NCBI GenBank assembly: GCA_963665765.1
Contig: OY762464.1
Span: forward strand, 2,852,001 to 2,916,000
DNA: 64,000 nucleotides
From: Bin76 sp963665765
GTDB lineage: Bacteria > Actinomycetota > Acidimicrobiia > Spongiisociales > ZC4RG35
Reading direction: 5' to 3'
The position numbers and the translations under genes were made by a program. The notes beneath the pieces were generated by a model, which did not search any database, was not told the DNA's origin, and worked only from the letters and a program-made list of their open reading frames with translations. Of the stretch, positions 42,703 to 51,157 are shown piece by piece (positions within the stretch are counted from its first letter, which is position 1; every line of letters starts with the position of its first letter).

Positions 42703-43487
42703 TGAGATACTCGGTCAATCTGCAATTCATGTGGACCGAGCTGTCTTTTCCCGATCGGGTGCGGAAAGCGGCCTCGTTCGGGTTCGATCAGGTTGACCTG
42801 TGGGACTGGAAGGACAGCGACATCGACGCGGTGGGAGACACCTGCCGGGCCGAAGGCATGGCGCTGGGCGGGTTCTTCGGGCACCGCCGGGGAGGATTCG
42901 CCAACCCCGCCCAACATGAACAAGTGTTGGAGGAGCTTGCCCGGTCGGTGGAAGTGGCCAAGCGGGTGGGCGCCTCCCAGCTGCACACCTTCAGTGATGG
43001 GATCGGGCCGGGTGGGGTGATTGCCAAACCTCCGCCCCTCACCCGCCAGACCCGCTTTCGGGCGTGTGTCGACGGGCTGCGGCGAGCGGCCGAATTGGTG
43101 GAGGGCGCCGGGGTCACCTTGGCGGTGGAAGCGATCAACAACGTCTATGTTCCCGGGTACTTCTGGGATGAGGTGGGGATCACCCTGGGGATCTGCCAGA
43201 CGGTGGATCATCCCCGGGTCCGGTTGGCGTTCGACTGCTTCCACCAGCAACTCTCCGGCGGGCGGCTCACCGACCATCTGGTGGAGGCCCTGCCCTGGAT
43301 GGCCAGATTCGACGTGGCCGACGTCCCGGGGAGGGGACAGCCCGGCACCGGCGAGATCAACTATCCGCATCTGCGGGCGGTTTTGCAAGCGCGGGGATAT
43401 GACGGAGTGGTCTCTTTCGAATTGGATCCCCCGAAAGGTGACAGCGACCGGGCCGCCCAAGCCTGCCGAGAGGTTTTCGGTTTCTGA
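42702..43487 (+). CDS. Sugar phosphate isomerase/epimerase-like TIM barrel (hydroxypyruvate isomerase-like)
   Basis: 261 residues of the AP-endonuclease-2 type TIM barrel. Metal ligands appear as the Glu in A-V-E-A-I-N-N, the Asp/His pair in A-F-D-C-F-H, and the Asp/Glu of C-terminal strands in S-F-E-L-D-P-P. Members isomerise or epimerise small sugars and sugar acids. The start overlaps the SDR stop. With the dehydrogenases it suggests breakdown of a hydroxylated carbon source. Confidence 0.85.
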   Translation: MRYSVNLQFMWTELSFPDRVRKAASFGFDQVDLWDWKDSDIDAVGDTCRAEGMALGGFFGHRRGGFANPAQHEQVLEELARSVEVAKRVGASQLHTFSDGIGPGGVIAKPPPLTRQTRFRACVDGLRRAAELVEGAGVTLAVEAINNVYVPGYFWDEVGITLGICQTVDHPRVRLAFDCFHQQLSGGRLTDHLVEALPWMARFDVADVPGRGQPGTGEINYPHLRAVLQARGYDGVVSFELDPPKGDSDRAAQACREVFGF

Positions 43488-43561
43488 AAAGGCCAAGTGA
43501 ACGGCGCCCGAGGCCTCCCGCCGGGCAGGTCCGCGCGGACGGTCCGTAGAATCGGACGGAG

Positions 43562-44317
43562 ATGCTCGATGACATTGTGTCTTCCACCCGTCGACGGATC
43601 GACCGGCTGGGGGCTCAATCCCAGGACTGTGCCCGGATCCCCGCCGTTGCCCGGGATTTTGGGGCCGCGTTGGCGGCGCCCGGGCTGGGAGTGATCGGCG
43701 AAGTCAAGCGACGTTCACCGTCTCGGGGCGTGCTGGCCGCCGGGTTGGATCCGGTTCGTCAGGCCCTCATCTACCAGGAGGCAGGCGCGGCGGCCGTTTC
43801 CGTACTGACCGAGCCGGAGCACTTTGGTGGTTCCAATCAAGATTTGAGCAGGGTGACCGGGGCGGTGGAGATTCCGGTGCTGCGGAAGGACTTCATCCTG
43901 GATCCCTCCCAGGTGTGGGAGTCGGTTCGGATCGGCGCCGACGCGGTGTTGCTGATTGTGGCGATCCTGGATGACCGGCGGCTGGCAGAACTTGTGGAAG
44001 TGGCGGCCCGCGCCGGATTGGCTGCCCTGGTCGAGGTCCACAATGCCCGAGAGGCGCGGCGGGCTATCCGAGCCGGCGCCCGGATAGTGGGAGTCAACAA
44101 TCGCGATCTTCGTGATTTCACCGTCAACTTGGGAACTGCCCTGAGTCTTGCCCCTCTGCTGAAAAAGGCGGAGGTGAGGGTGGCTGAGAGTGGCATCCAC
44201 ACTCCTTCTCAAGCAGCCGAGATGGCCGGGGCCGGCTATGACGCGGTTCTGGTGGGGGAGGCTCTGGTGCGATCAGGACGTCCCGGAGATCTGGTGTCCG
44301 GCATGCGAGGAGTCTGA
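43562..44317 (+). CDS. trpC: Indole-3-glycerol phosphate synthase
   Basis: A 251-residue TIM barrel. Key motifs are G-V-I-G-E-V-K-R-R-S-P-S (catalytic Glu and Lys), L-R-K-D-F-I-L-D, V-E-V-H-N, V-N-N-R-D-L and A-E-S-G-I. It closes the pyrrole ring of indole in tryptophan synthesis. It lies 74 bp after the isomerase gene and starts the trpCFBA run. Confidence 0.96.
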   Translation: MLDDIVSSTRRRIDRLGAQSQDCARIPAVARDFGAALAAPGLGVIGEVKRRSPSRGVLAAGLDPVRQALIYQEAGAAAVSVLTEPEHFGGSNQDLSRVTGAVEIPVLRKDFILDPSQVWESVRIGADAVLLIVAILDDRRLAELVEVAARAGLAALVEVHNAREARRAIRAGARIVGVNNRDLRDFTVNLGTALSLAPLLKKAEVRVAESGIHTPSQAAEMAGAGYDAVLVGEALVRSGRPGDLVSGMRGV

Positions 44318-44322
44318 TCCCG

Positions 44323-44928
44323 ATGGTCTGGGTAAAAGTGTGCGGTCTCTCCCGGCTGTCAGAGTTGGAGGCGGCGTGGGAGGCCGGCGCTGATGCGTTC
44401 GGGATGGTGCTGGCGGCCGGAACGCCCCGGTACATCACGGTCGACAACGCCCGGCGTCTGGCTGATGCCACCCCCCTCCCCGGCTTCTTGGTGACGGTGG
44501 ACGAAACTCCCCGAAGACTGATGGAGTTGGTCGATCGAATCGGGGCCCGGGGGGTGCAGCCCCATGGGAAACATGGGAGCGAAGCCGCTGCGGAGGCGGC
44601 TCTCCAGGGTCTGACGGTGTTGAGGCCGGTGAAAGTGGGCGCCTGCCAGGTAGCGGTGGACTATGTGCCCTCTGCTCAGATTCCCATTCTCGACACGGCC
44701 GATTCCCGCCGGCACGGGGGGACCGGTCGCTCTTTCGATTACGAACGTGTGCCTCCCATCGACCGAAAATGGGTGCTGGCCGGGGGTTTGGGTCCCCACA
44801 ACGTGGCGCGAGCGGTGAAAAGGCTGCAACCGTGGGGGGTGGACGCCTCATCTCATCTAGAGTCCTCCCTGGGAGTCAAAGACCCAGCCCGTATCCGTGC
44901 TTTCGTGAGAGAGGCCAAACCGCGATGA
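44323..44928 (+). CDS. trpF: Phosphoribosylanthranilate isomerase
   Basis: 201 residues of a TIM barrel: V-K-V-C-G-L holds the catalytic Cys, the Asp is in L-D-T-A-D, and L-A-G-G-L and G-V-D-A-S-S bind phosphate. The usual V-Q-L-H-G is V-Q-P-H-G here. A separate trpF is notable because many Actinobacteria use the dual-function PriA instead. It overlaps trpB. Confidence 0.93.
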   Translation: MVWVKVCGLSRLSELEAAWEAGADAFGMVLAAGTPRYITVDNARRLADATPLPGFLVTVDETPRRLMELVDRIGARGVQPHGKHGSEAAAEAALQGLTVLRPVKVGACQVAVDYVPSAQIPILDTADSRRHGGTGRSFDYERVPPIDRKWVLAGGLGPHNVARAVKRLQPWGVDASSHLESSLGVKDPARIRAFVREAKPR

Positions 44929-46094
44929 AACCCCGACTGCTTCGTCCCGACCGAAGGGGCCGTTTTGGCGAGTATGGGGGCCGCTTCGCTCCCGAGACCT
45001 TGATGGCCGCCCTGGAGGAGTTGGAGGAAGAGTTCTCCGCAGCATGGGCTGATCCCCTGTTTGTGGGGGAATACCATCGCCTGCTCGAACTCTACGTGGG
45101 CCGTCCCACGCCGCTTTACCCTGCCCGTCGGCTCGGTGAGCAGTTGGGGGTGGAGATATGGCTGAAACGGGAGGACCTGGCGCACACCGGCGCTCACAAG
45201 ATCAACAACGCCCTGGGCCAGGGACTTTTGGCTCGCCGCATGGGGAAGCCCCGCATCATCGCCGAGACCGGCGCCGGGCAGCACGGGGTGGCCACCGCCA
45301 CCGCCGCCGCCGTTCTGGGGCTGGAGTGCCAGGTCTATATGGGAGAGGTGGACATCCGCCGCCAGGCGCCCAACGTCTCCCGAATGCAGATCCTGGGAAG
45401 CGAGGTGATCGGGGTGTCGTCGGGGGCGGGAACGCTCAAGGATGCGGTGAGCGAAGCCATGAGAGACTGGGCGCGCACTGTGGAGGAGACGCAGTACGTG
45501 ATCGGGTCGGTGGTCGGTCCGCACCCCTTCCCCTGGATGGTCAGAGAACTGCAAAAGGTTATCGGGGAGGAGATCCTGCACCAGTCCGAGCAACTGCCGG
45601 ACGTGGCGGTGGCCTGCGTGGGGGGAGGGTCCAATGCCATCGGGATGTTCTGGCCCCTGGCGGGCACCGGGGTGGAATTGGTGGGAGTGGAGGCAGGCGG
45701 CGAGGGGATCGGCACCGGTCGGCACGGGGCGTCCATCGGCGCCGGGAGTCCGGGGATCCTTCACGGCGCCCGCACCTACCTGCTGCAGGACCACGATGGT
45801 CAGGTGTTGGAGGCTCATTCCATCTCGGCCGGTCTTGACTATCCGGGCGTGGGGCCCGAGCACTCCTATTTCCAAGAGGCCGGCCTGGCCCGCTATGTCT
45901 CTGTGACCGACCGTGAAGCGTTGGAGGGTGTGAGGTTGCTGGCGAGGACCGAGGGCATCATCCCCGCTCTGGAGAGCGCCCACGCGGTGGCCTGGGTGGC
46001 CAAGGAGGCGGCGTCGCTTCACCACCGCACGGTGCTGATCAATCTGTCGGGAAGAGGTGACAAGGACATGGAAATGCTGGTGGAGAGCCTATGA
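44925..46094 (+). CDS. trpB: Tryptophan synthase beta chain
   Basis: 389 residues from the ATG overlapping trpF. The PLP lysine is in H-T-G-A-H-K-I-N-N-A-L-G-Q, the phosphate cradle is G-G-G-S-N-A, and the catalytic Glu is in A-E-T-G-A-G-Q-H-G-V. It joins indole with serine. An upstream extension starting at 44769 lies inside trpF and is rejected. Confidence 0.97.
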   Translation: MKPRLLRPDRRGRFGEYGGRFAPETLMAALEELEEEFSAAWADPLFVGEYHRLLELYVGRPTPLYPARRLGEQLGVEIWLKREDLAHTGAHKINNALGQGLLARRMGKPRIIAETGAGQHGVATATAAAVLGLECQVYMGEVDIRRQAPNVSRMQILGSEVIGVSSGAGTLKDAVSEAMRDWARTVEETQYVIGSVVGPHPFPWMVRELQKVIGEEILHQSEQLPDVAVACVGGGSNAIGMFWPLAGTGVELVGVEAGGEGIGTGRHGASIGAGSPGILHGARTYLLQDHDGQVLEAHSISAGLDYPGVGPEHSYFQEAGLARYVSVTDREALEGVRLLARTEGIIPALESAHAVAWVAKEAASLHHRTVLINLSGRGDKDMEMLVESL

Positions 46095-46945
46095 GCCACT
46101 CCCAACCGGCGGACTATGCTCGCTCGGCGCAGATGCGCACCGGCGCCGAGCGGATCACCGAGCTTTTCGCCACTGCCCGCCTCCAAGATCGGTCGGTTTT
46201 CCTGCCTTTTCTCACTGCCGGTCTGCCCGATCCGGCGCACTCGGCGGAGATGTTCCGGGCGATGGCCGAAGCGGGCGCCGACGGTTTCGAGGTGGGCATA
46301 CCCTATTCGGATCCGCTGATGGACGGACCGGTGATCTGCCGGGGAAGCGAGCAGGCTATCGCGGCGGGGGCCACTTTGGACAAAAGCCTCTCCATTCTCG
46401 GTGAGGTGGCCGACACCACCGGGCTGCCTTCGCTGGCCATGACCTACGCCAACCCGGTATTCCGCCGGGGAGCGGACTGGTTCTGCGACCGGTTGGCCGA
46501 GGCCGGAGCGGCAGGCATGATCGTTGCCGATCTGCCTTTCGACGAGGCCCGGCCGCTGAGCGAGGCCGCCCGACGTCATGGGCTGGGGATGGTGTTGTTT
46601 GTGGCGCTCACCTCCACCTACCGCCGGATCGAAGCGGTGGCCGACGCCAAACCGGCTTTCATATACGCGGTGGCCAACTTGGGGGTCACCGGAGAGCGAA
46701 GCGAATGGAGCAGTCGGGTGGAGGAGTTGGTGGGGCGGATCCGGGGAGTCACCGATATTCCGGTGGTCCTGGGCGTGGGCATCTCCAACCCCGAGCAGGC
46801 CGCCATCGCCGCCCGGCTGGCGGACGGCTTCATTGTGGGAACCTCCCTGGTGCGCCGGGTGCTCGAATCATCCAACGCCGGGCAATCCGCCCGATCCCTG
46901 GCCACCGCGGTGCAAGAGATGTCCGCCGCCGCCCGCCGAAGATGA
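46091..46945 (+). CDS. trpA: Tryptophan synthase alpha chain
   Basis: A 284-residue TIM barrel that releases indole from indole-3-glycerol phosphate. The catalytic Glu lies in F-E-V-G-I-P-Y-S-D-P and the Asp in I-V-A-D-L-P. The phosphate loop G-V-G-I-S is near the end. The ATG overlaps trpB. Last gene of the run. Confidence 0.96.
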   Translation: MSHSQPADYARSAQMRTGAERITELFATARLQDRSVFLPFLTAGLPDPAHSAEMFRAMAEAGADGFEVGIPYSDPLMDGPVICRGSEQAIAAGATLDKSLSILGEVADTTGLPSLAMTYANPVFRRGADWFCDRLAEAGAAGMIVADLPFDEARPLSEAARRHGLGMVLFVALTSTYRRIEAVADAKPAFIYAVANLGVTGERSEWSSRVEELVGRIRGVTDIPVVLGVGISNPEQAAIAARLADGFIVGTSLVRRVLESSNAGQSARSLATAVQEMSAAARRR

Positions 46946-46987
46946 CCAACCGGGAAACGTTGCGGCGGGGAGAACGTCTTTAGGGTG

Positions 46988-47034
46988 TAGGGGGGTGATG
47001 TCCCCGGGATGAGGACCTTTCCGGGGTCCCCCTA
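46988..47034. terminator. Nested hairpin downstream of trpA, upstream of the lipoprotein gene
   Basis: An outer 7-bp stem TAGGGGG/CCCCCTA (46988-46994 with 47028-47034) encloses an inner 6-bp stem CCCCGG/CCGGGG (47002-47007 with 47021-47026). No T-tract follows on the forward strand. It may end trpA transcription or shape the leader of the next gene. Confidence 0.35.
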
Positions 47035-47077
47035 AAATCAGATCATGGGGGAGAAACCCAAGAACAGGGGGCAACTA

Positions 47078-49114
47078 ATGAAACGTCTGATTATTTTGGT
47101 AGTGGCGGGGTCAATGCTGGGGTCGGCCTGCGGCGCCGATTCGAATGGTGAGGTTCCGGCGGAAACCACCCTGGCAACCGGGACCACGGCTGCGACGGAT
47201 ACCGATCCACCCACTTCCACCACTGGGACGGTGACCACCGGGGGAGGTGAGGGTCCGACCCTGGTGACGGTCGGTTTGCGTACTTTCCGAAATTGCGATG
47301 AGATTCTCGACTACTACATCGAGAATGCTCTGGAGCAGGTGGGGCCCTATGGGCTGGAAGGTTCCCGCTTCTTTTTCGAGAGGGCCGACGAGGAGATGGC
47401 TATGGCGGCGGAGTCGGCGTCGTCCGCCGACAGTTCAGGATCAACCCCCTCTTTTACCGGCACCAATGTGCAAGTAGCGGGAGTGGACGAGGCCGATCTG
47501 GTCAAGACCGACGGACAGTACATCTACTCGCTCTTGGACTCCCGGAATCGGTTGCGGATTGTGGAGGTGAACGCGGGGGTGGTGGAACTGGTTTCCTCGT
47601 TGGATGTTGGCTTCACGCCCAGTGAAATGTTGCTTCATGAGGACACCCTGCTGCTGCTGGCCTCCGATTGGAGGGTGGGGCCGGTGACGCAGATCGCGCA
47701 GGTGGACATCTCCGATCGGGAATCTCCTGAACTGGTGGCGGGATTGAGCATCGACGGCAATTACAACGGTGCTCGTTTGTCGGATGGAATCGCCCGAGTG
47801 GTGGTCACCTCCAATCCGGTGGGAATCGAGTGGGAGCGTCCCCGCGGAAGCGGGCTGCGGGCTGAGCAGGAGGCGATCGAAGCCAACCGGGAACTGGTCA
47901 GAAACTCCACCCTGGGCAACTGGCTACCGGCCTACGTGCTGCAGGAAAATGGCGGTGGCGACCCCGAGTGGGGACAGTTGGTCGATTGCTCCAACGTGTT
48001 GGCGCCGGGGGTGTTTTCGGGTTTGAACACCCTTTCCATCACTCTCTTCGACCTCTCCCTGGGGATAGCGGAGTGGTCGACCGCCGGGGTGGTGGCCGAG
48101 GGGGATACCATCTACGCCACCGGGGAGAGCGTATATGTGGCGACCGGGCGGTGGATCGATTGGGGGATCTCCGATGATGAAGTGGAATCCCAATCGTCCG
48201 GCTACACCACCCTGATTCACAAATTCGACACGTCTTCTGTCGGAAACCCCATCTATGAGGCCAGCGGAGAGGTAAGTGGTTTCTTGCTCAATCAGTTCTC
48301 CATGGACGAATACGGGGGGGATCTGCGGGTGGCGGCTACCACTTCCCCGTCTTGGTGGTGGACCGAGGACTCGCAGAGTCATGTCACCGTGCTTCGTCCC
48401 GACGGTGATCTTCTTGAAGAAGTCGGGTCAGTGTGGGGTCTGGGAGAGGGGGAACAAATCTTCTCGGTCAGGTTCATGGGGCCCGACGCCTACGTGGTGA
48501 CCTTCCGTCAGGTGGATCCGCTCTACGCTCTGGATCTTTCCGATCCGTTCGATCCCCGGGTGCTGGGACAATTGAAGATCCCCGGATTCTCCTCTTACCT
48601 GCATCCGGTGGGCGACGGCCTGTTGCTGGGAGTGGGTCAGGAGGCGTCTCTGGAAGGACGAGTGGAAGGATTGCAGGTGTCGTTGTTCGATGTTTCCGAC
48701 CCCACCGACCCCGTTCGGGTGGCCCAGATCCGTCCTCTGGCGGATGATGGAGAACACCCTGACAGCAGTTGGTCGCCGGTGGAAAACGACCACCGGGCGT
48801 TCGTACTCTCCGACGGTTTGGCGTTGGTTCCCTATTCGGCCTATTGGTGGAGCGAAACCGATTACCGGGTCGATGCCGGCGTGGTGGCCATCGAAGTGAA
48901 TGGGACCGACCTGTTCTTGGAGGATCTGCTGCGTCCCCTGTCGGACGGGCCGGTGGGGGAAGAGTCATCGGACTCCAGGAAGGTGGAACAGGCCGTTCCC
49001 CGCCGGGTCATCATCATCGACGAAAGGATCTACTCCATCACCTCCCTCGGCGTGGCTGTCCACCGGATGGATACCTGGGATCGGACGACCTTCCTGGAAT
49101 ATCCGCGCCGGTAG
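47078..49114 (+). CDS. Secreted beta-propeller protein (Beta_propel family), probable lipoprotein
   Basis: 678 residues from the ATG at 47078, preceded by GGGGG; an earlier ATG at 47045 lacks a ribosome site. A signal peptide of hydrophobic residues ends at Cys18 (L-G-S-A-C), an imperfect lipobox. A Thr/Gly-rich linker follows (~25-60). The signature T-N-V-Q-V-A-G-V-D-E-A-D-L-V-K-T-D-G and propeller-like strand repeats then fill the rest. Such proteins are found on archaeal and actinobacterial surfaces and their function is unknown. Confidence 0.85.
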   Translation: MKRLIILVVAGSMLGSACGADSNGEVPAETTLATGTTAATDTDPPTSTTGTVTTGGGEGPTLVTVGLRTFRNCDEILDYYIENALEQVGPYGLEGSRFFFERADEEMAMAAESASSADSSGSTPSFTGTNVQVAGVDEADLVKTDGQYIYSLLDSRNRLRIVEVNAGVVELVSSLDVGFTPSEMLLHEDTLLLLASDWRVGPVTQIAQVDISDRESPELVAGLSIDGNYNGARLSDGIARVVVTSNPVGIEWERPRGSGLRAEQEAIEANRELVRNSTLGNWLPAYVLQENGGGDPEWGQLVDCSNVLAPGVFSGLNTLSITLFDLSLGIAEWSTAGVVAEGDTIYATGESVYVATGRWIDWGISDDEVESQSSGYTTLIHKFDTSSVGNPIYEASGEVSGFLLNQFSMDEYGGDLRVAATTSPSWWWTEDSQSHVTVLRPDGDLLEEVGSVWGLGEGEQIFSVRFMGPDAYVVTFRQVDPLYALDLSDPFDPRVLGQLKIPGFSSYLHPVGDGLLLGVGQEASLEGRVEGLQVSLFDVSDPTDPVRVAQIRPLADDGEHPDSSWSPVENDHRAFVLSDGLALVPYSAYWWSETDYRVDAGVVAIEVNGTDLFLEDLLRPLSDGPVGEESSDSRKVEQAVPRRVIIIDERIYSITSLGVAVHRMDTWDRTTFLEYPRR

Positions 49115-49200
49115 GCGCCTATTTGTCTCGGTGGACTCCGTTCCCGGACCCCGAGGTAATCTGAATGGAGTTCACAGGTGGCTAAAACGGAGGTTCTCTG

Positions 49201-49971
49201 ATGTCGATGGTGGAATACTCGGTGGAAGGCGCGGTGGCGGTGGTGCGTCTCAACCGGCCCCCCGTGAACGCCCTCTCCCTCGAGTTGTCCCGGGAGTTGC
49301 ACGAGGCCTTCGGAACCGCGGAGGACCCCTCCGTGCGGGCGATGATCCTGACCGGACAACCCCACTTCGCGGCCGGGGCCGACATCAAAGGGTTCCGTTC
49401 TGCTCACGACTCCGGGAAGATGACCGAGAATCTGGCGTCGGAATTGGTGGACGCCATCTGGCGCCTGGAAGCACTTGCCAAACCCACCATCGCGGTTGTG
49501 TTCGGCTATGCCCTGGGGGGCGGTCTGGAATTGTCCATGGGGTGTGACTTCCGGTATCTGGCGGAAGACGCCCAAGTGGGGCAGCCCGAGGTGAAGCTGG
49601 GGATTATCCCGGGCGCGGGGGGAACCCAGCGGCTGGCCCGTATCGTCGGTTTTCAGAAAGCCAAGGAAATAGTGATGTCGGGGAGGTTCGTTTCGGCCGG
49701 AGAGGCCCTCGACTTGGGCCTGGCCGATCAGGTCTTCCCCGCCGACGAACTGCTGGGCCGGGCCATGGAGGACGCCAATCGATGGGCGCAGGGGCCCACC
49801 GTTGCCCTGGGCGCCGCCAAGCGCGCCCTGATAGGAGGCTTGGGACTCCACCTACGCGAAGCCATGGAGGTGGAGCGACAGGCATTCGGGGATTGCTTTT
49901 GGAGCGACGACGCCCGAGAGGGCGTGGCGGCCTTTCTGCAAAAGCGTCGAGCCACCTTCGGGGGAAGTTAA
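49201..49971 (+). CDS. Enoyl-CoA hydratase/isomerase family protein
   Basis: A 256-residue crotonase. The oxyanion-hole motifs are A-A-G-A-D-I-K-G-F and Y-A-L-G-G-G-L-E-L. The catalytic Glu is in Q-P-E-V-K-L-G-I-I-P-G-A-G-G-T. It hydrates enoyl-CoA in fatty-acid breakdown or a related path. ATG after ACGGAGG. It stands alone. Confidence 0.94.
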   Translation: MSMVEYSVEGAVAVVRLNRPPVNALSLELSRELHEAFGTAEDPSVRAMILTGQPHFAAGADIKGFRSAHDSGKMTENLASELVDAIWRLEALAKPTIAVVFGYALGGGLELSMGCDFRYLAEDAQVGQPEVKLGIIPGAGGTQRLARIVGFQKAKEIVMSGRFVSAGEALDLGLADQVFPADELLGRAMEDANRWAQGPTVALGAAKRALIGGLGLHLREAMEVERQAFGDCFWSDDAREGVAAFLQKRRATFGGS

Positions 49972-49980
49972 TCCTGCCGG

Positions 49981-50421
49981 TCAGAGGAGGGCTTCCACCC
50001 GATCTGCGAAGCCGACCAGATTGGATCGAAAAACCCTACGGAGGATGGGCCGGGCGAACCACCCGGTGAGCGCCCCGCCCAGGTACCAGGGGAAGCGGAG
50101 ACTCTCGGTTAGGGTCAAGGTGCTGCCGCCGGGATGGGAGGATATCTGAAAGCGCCCCTCACCGCTGACCCGGCCCAGGCGGCGCACCCCGATACTCTTT
50201 CCCTCCGTCCATTCGTCCACCTCCATAAGGTCCGTGACTCGCAGAGGACCCACCACGGTGGGTACCTTCATACGGACCCCGACCCCCCGGCGCTGGTCGT
50301 TTTCGAAGACAATCGAAACCGCGTCCCTCATCCAGTCCGAATGAGAAGACAGGTCAGAGAGATGTTCCCAGACCAACTCCGACGGCGCGGCGACTGCCAC
50401 CGAGATTCTGATCGACCCCAC
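49981..50421 (-). CDS. SRPBCC-family (polyketide cyclase/START-like) protein
   Basis: 146 residues from a GTG at 50421; the open frame extends upstream through two tRNA genes, so that part is not coding. It begins I-R-I-S-V-A-V-A-A-P-S-E-L-V-W-E-H-L-S-D-L-S-S-H, the standard first strand and helix of SRPBCC proteins. The C-terminal helix with F-A-R-P-I-L-R-R-V closes the cavity. It binds a hydrophobic ligand of unknown kind. Confidence 0.85.
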   Translation of the reverse strand: MGSIRISVAVAAPSELVWEHLSDLSSHSDWMRDAVSIVFENDQRRGVGVRMKVPTVVGPLRVTDLMEVDEWTEGKSIGVRRLGRVSGEGRFQISSHPGGSTLTLTESLRFPWYLGGALTGWFARPILRRVFRSNLVGFADRVEALL

Positions 50422-50555
50422 AAAAAGAGACCCTAGCCGCGCTCCGGGGGTAATGGTTGGCAGGGGTGTCGGGTGGACCAGGCTTGTCCGAACCGCCATC
50501 GGCCTTATCAACATGGAGGGATCGGAACACTTGCTACAATGTTCGAAAAGAGCCC

Positions 50556-50630
50556 TCGGGGGTGGTGTAATTGGTAACACGGCAGGTTCTGGCCCTGTTA
50601 TTGAGGGTTCGAGTCCTTCCCCCCGAGCCA
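50556..50630 (+). tRNA. tRNA-Gln (CTG)
   Basis: The acceptor TCGGGGG pairs with CCCCCGA, the anticodon loop is TTCTGGC giving CTG, the T arm is GGTTCGAGTCC, and CCA is encoded (50628-50630). A TACAAT at 50535-50540 is a likely -10 element. Confidence 0.96.
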
Positions 50631-50655
50631 GGGCCGAGTACCCCTCGGCCTTGCT

Positions 50656-50731
50656 GGCCCCGTCGTCTAGTGGCCTAGGACGCCGGCCTCTCAAGCCGGT
50701 AACGCCGGTTCGAATCCGGTCGGGGCTGCCA
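50656..50731 (+). tRNA. tRNA-Glu (CTC)
   Basis: The acceptor GGCCCCG pairs with CGGGGCT (first pair G-U), the D arm is GTCTAGTGGCCTAGGAC, the anticodon loop CTCTCAA gives CTC, and CCA is encoded at 50729-50731. It lies 25 bp after tRNA-Gln. Confidence 0.95.
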
Positions 50732-50899
50732 TTGGTTGAAGCCACGTTGTTGCTCGGCCAAGTCGGGTCAAATTCCCGGATCGGGTTGTTGAGACATGCT
50801 CTCGTCAGGACTCGCGGTGTCCGCGAAAGAAGCCCCACCCGGGTTCTTGACTGCCAAACCGGCATCGCCAAAACTAAGGTCAGCCAAGGAGAGGTAGAG

Positions 50900-51136
50900 A
50901 TGATGCAGAGCAGTACCAGGAACGAAGGGGGATACCCCTCTGTGCTAGACACCGGTCAGGTGGCGGAGTTGCTGCAGATGAATGTGCAGATGGTTCGCAA
51001 GTACGCCCGGGAGGGTCGGCTTCCCGCCTACCAGTTGCCCGGATCGAGGGTGTACAGGTTTATACATTCTGAGATTATCGATTTTGTCCGCGCTCACCCG
51101 GTGGTGCCCGTAGTCGATCAGACAGCAGAGGCCTGA
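50900..51136 (+). CDS. MerR/excisionase-type helix-turn-helix protein (BldC-like)
   Basis: 78 residues from the ATG after AAGGAGAGG. One winged HTH of the excisionase/BldC kind: L-D-T-G-Q-V-A-E-L-L-Q-M-N, then V-Q-M-V-R-K-Y-A-R-E-G-R-L-P-A-Y-Q, then R-V-Y-R-F. Such short proteins may be developmental regulators (BldC) or phage excisionases. No integrase is beside it. Upstream in-frame codons run through the tRNAs and are not used. Confidence 0.85.
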   Translation: MMQSSTRNEGGYPSVLDTGQVAELLQMNVQMVRKYAREGRLPAYQLPGSRVYRFIHSEIIDFVRAHPVVPVVDQTAEA

Positions 51137-51157
51137 CCGAGGGCCCCCCGGCATAGA

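Noticed and set aside
50422..50899. Open frames reaching through the tRNA-Gln/Glu genes on both strands
   Set aside because: They cross two well-formed tRNAs; the real starts are at 50421 (reverse) and 50900 (forward).
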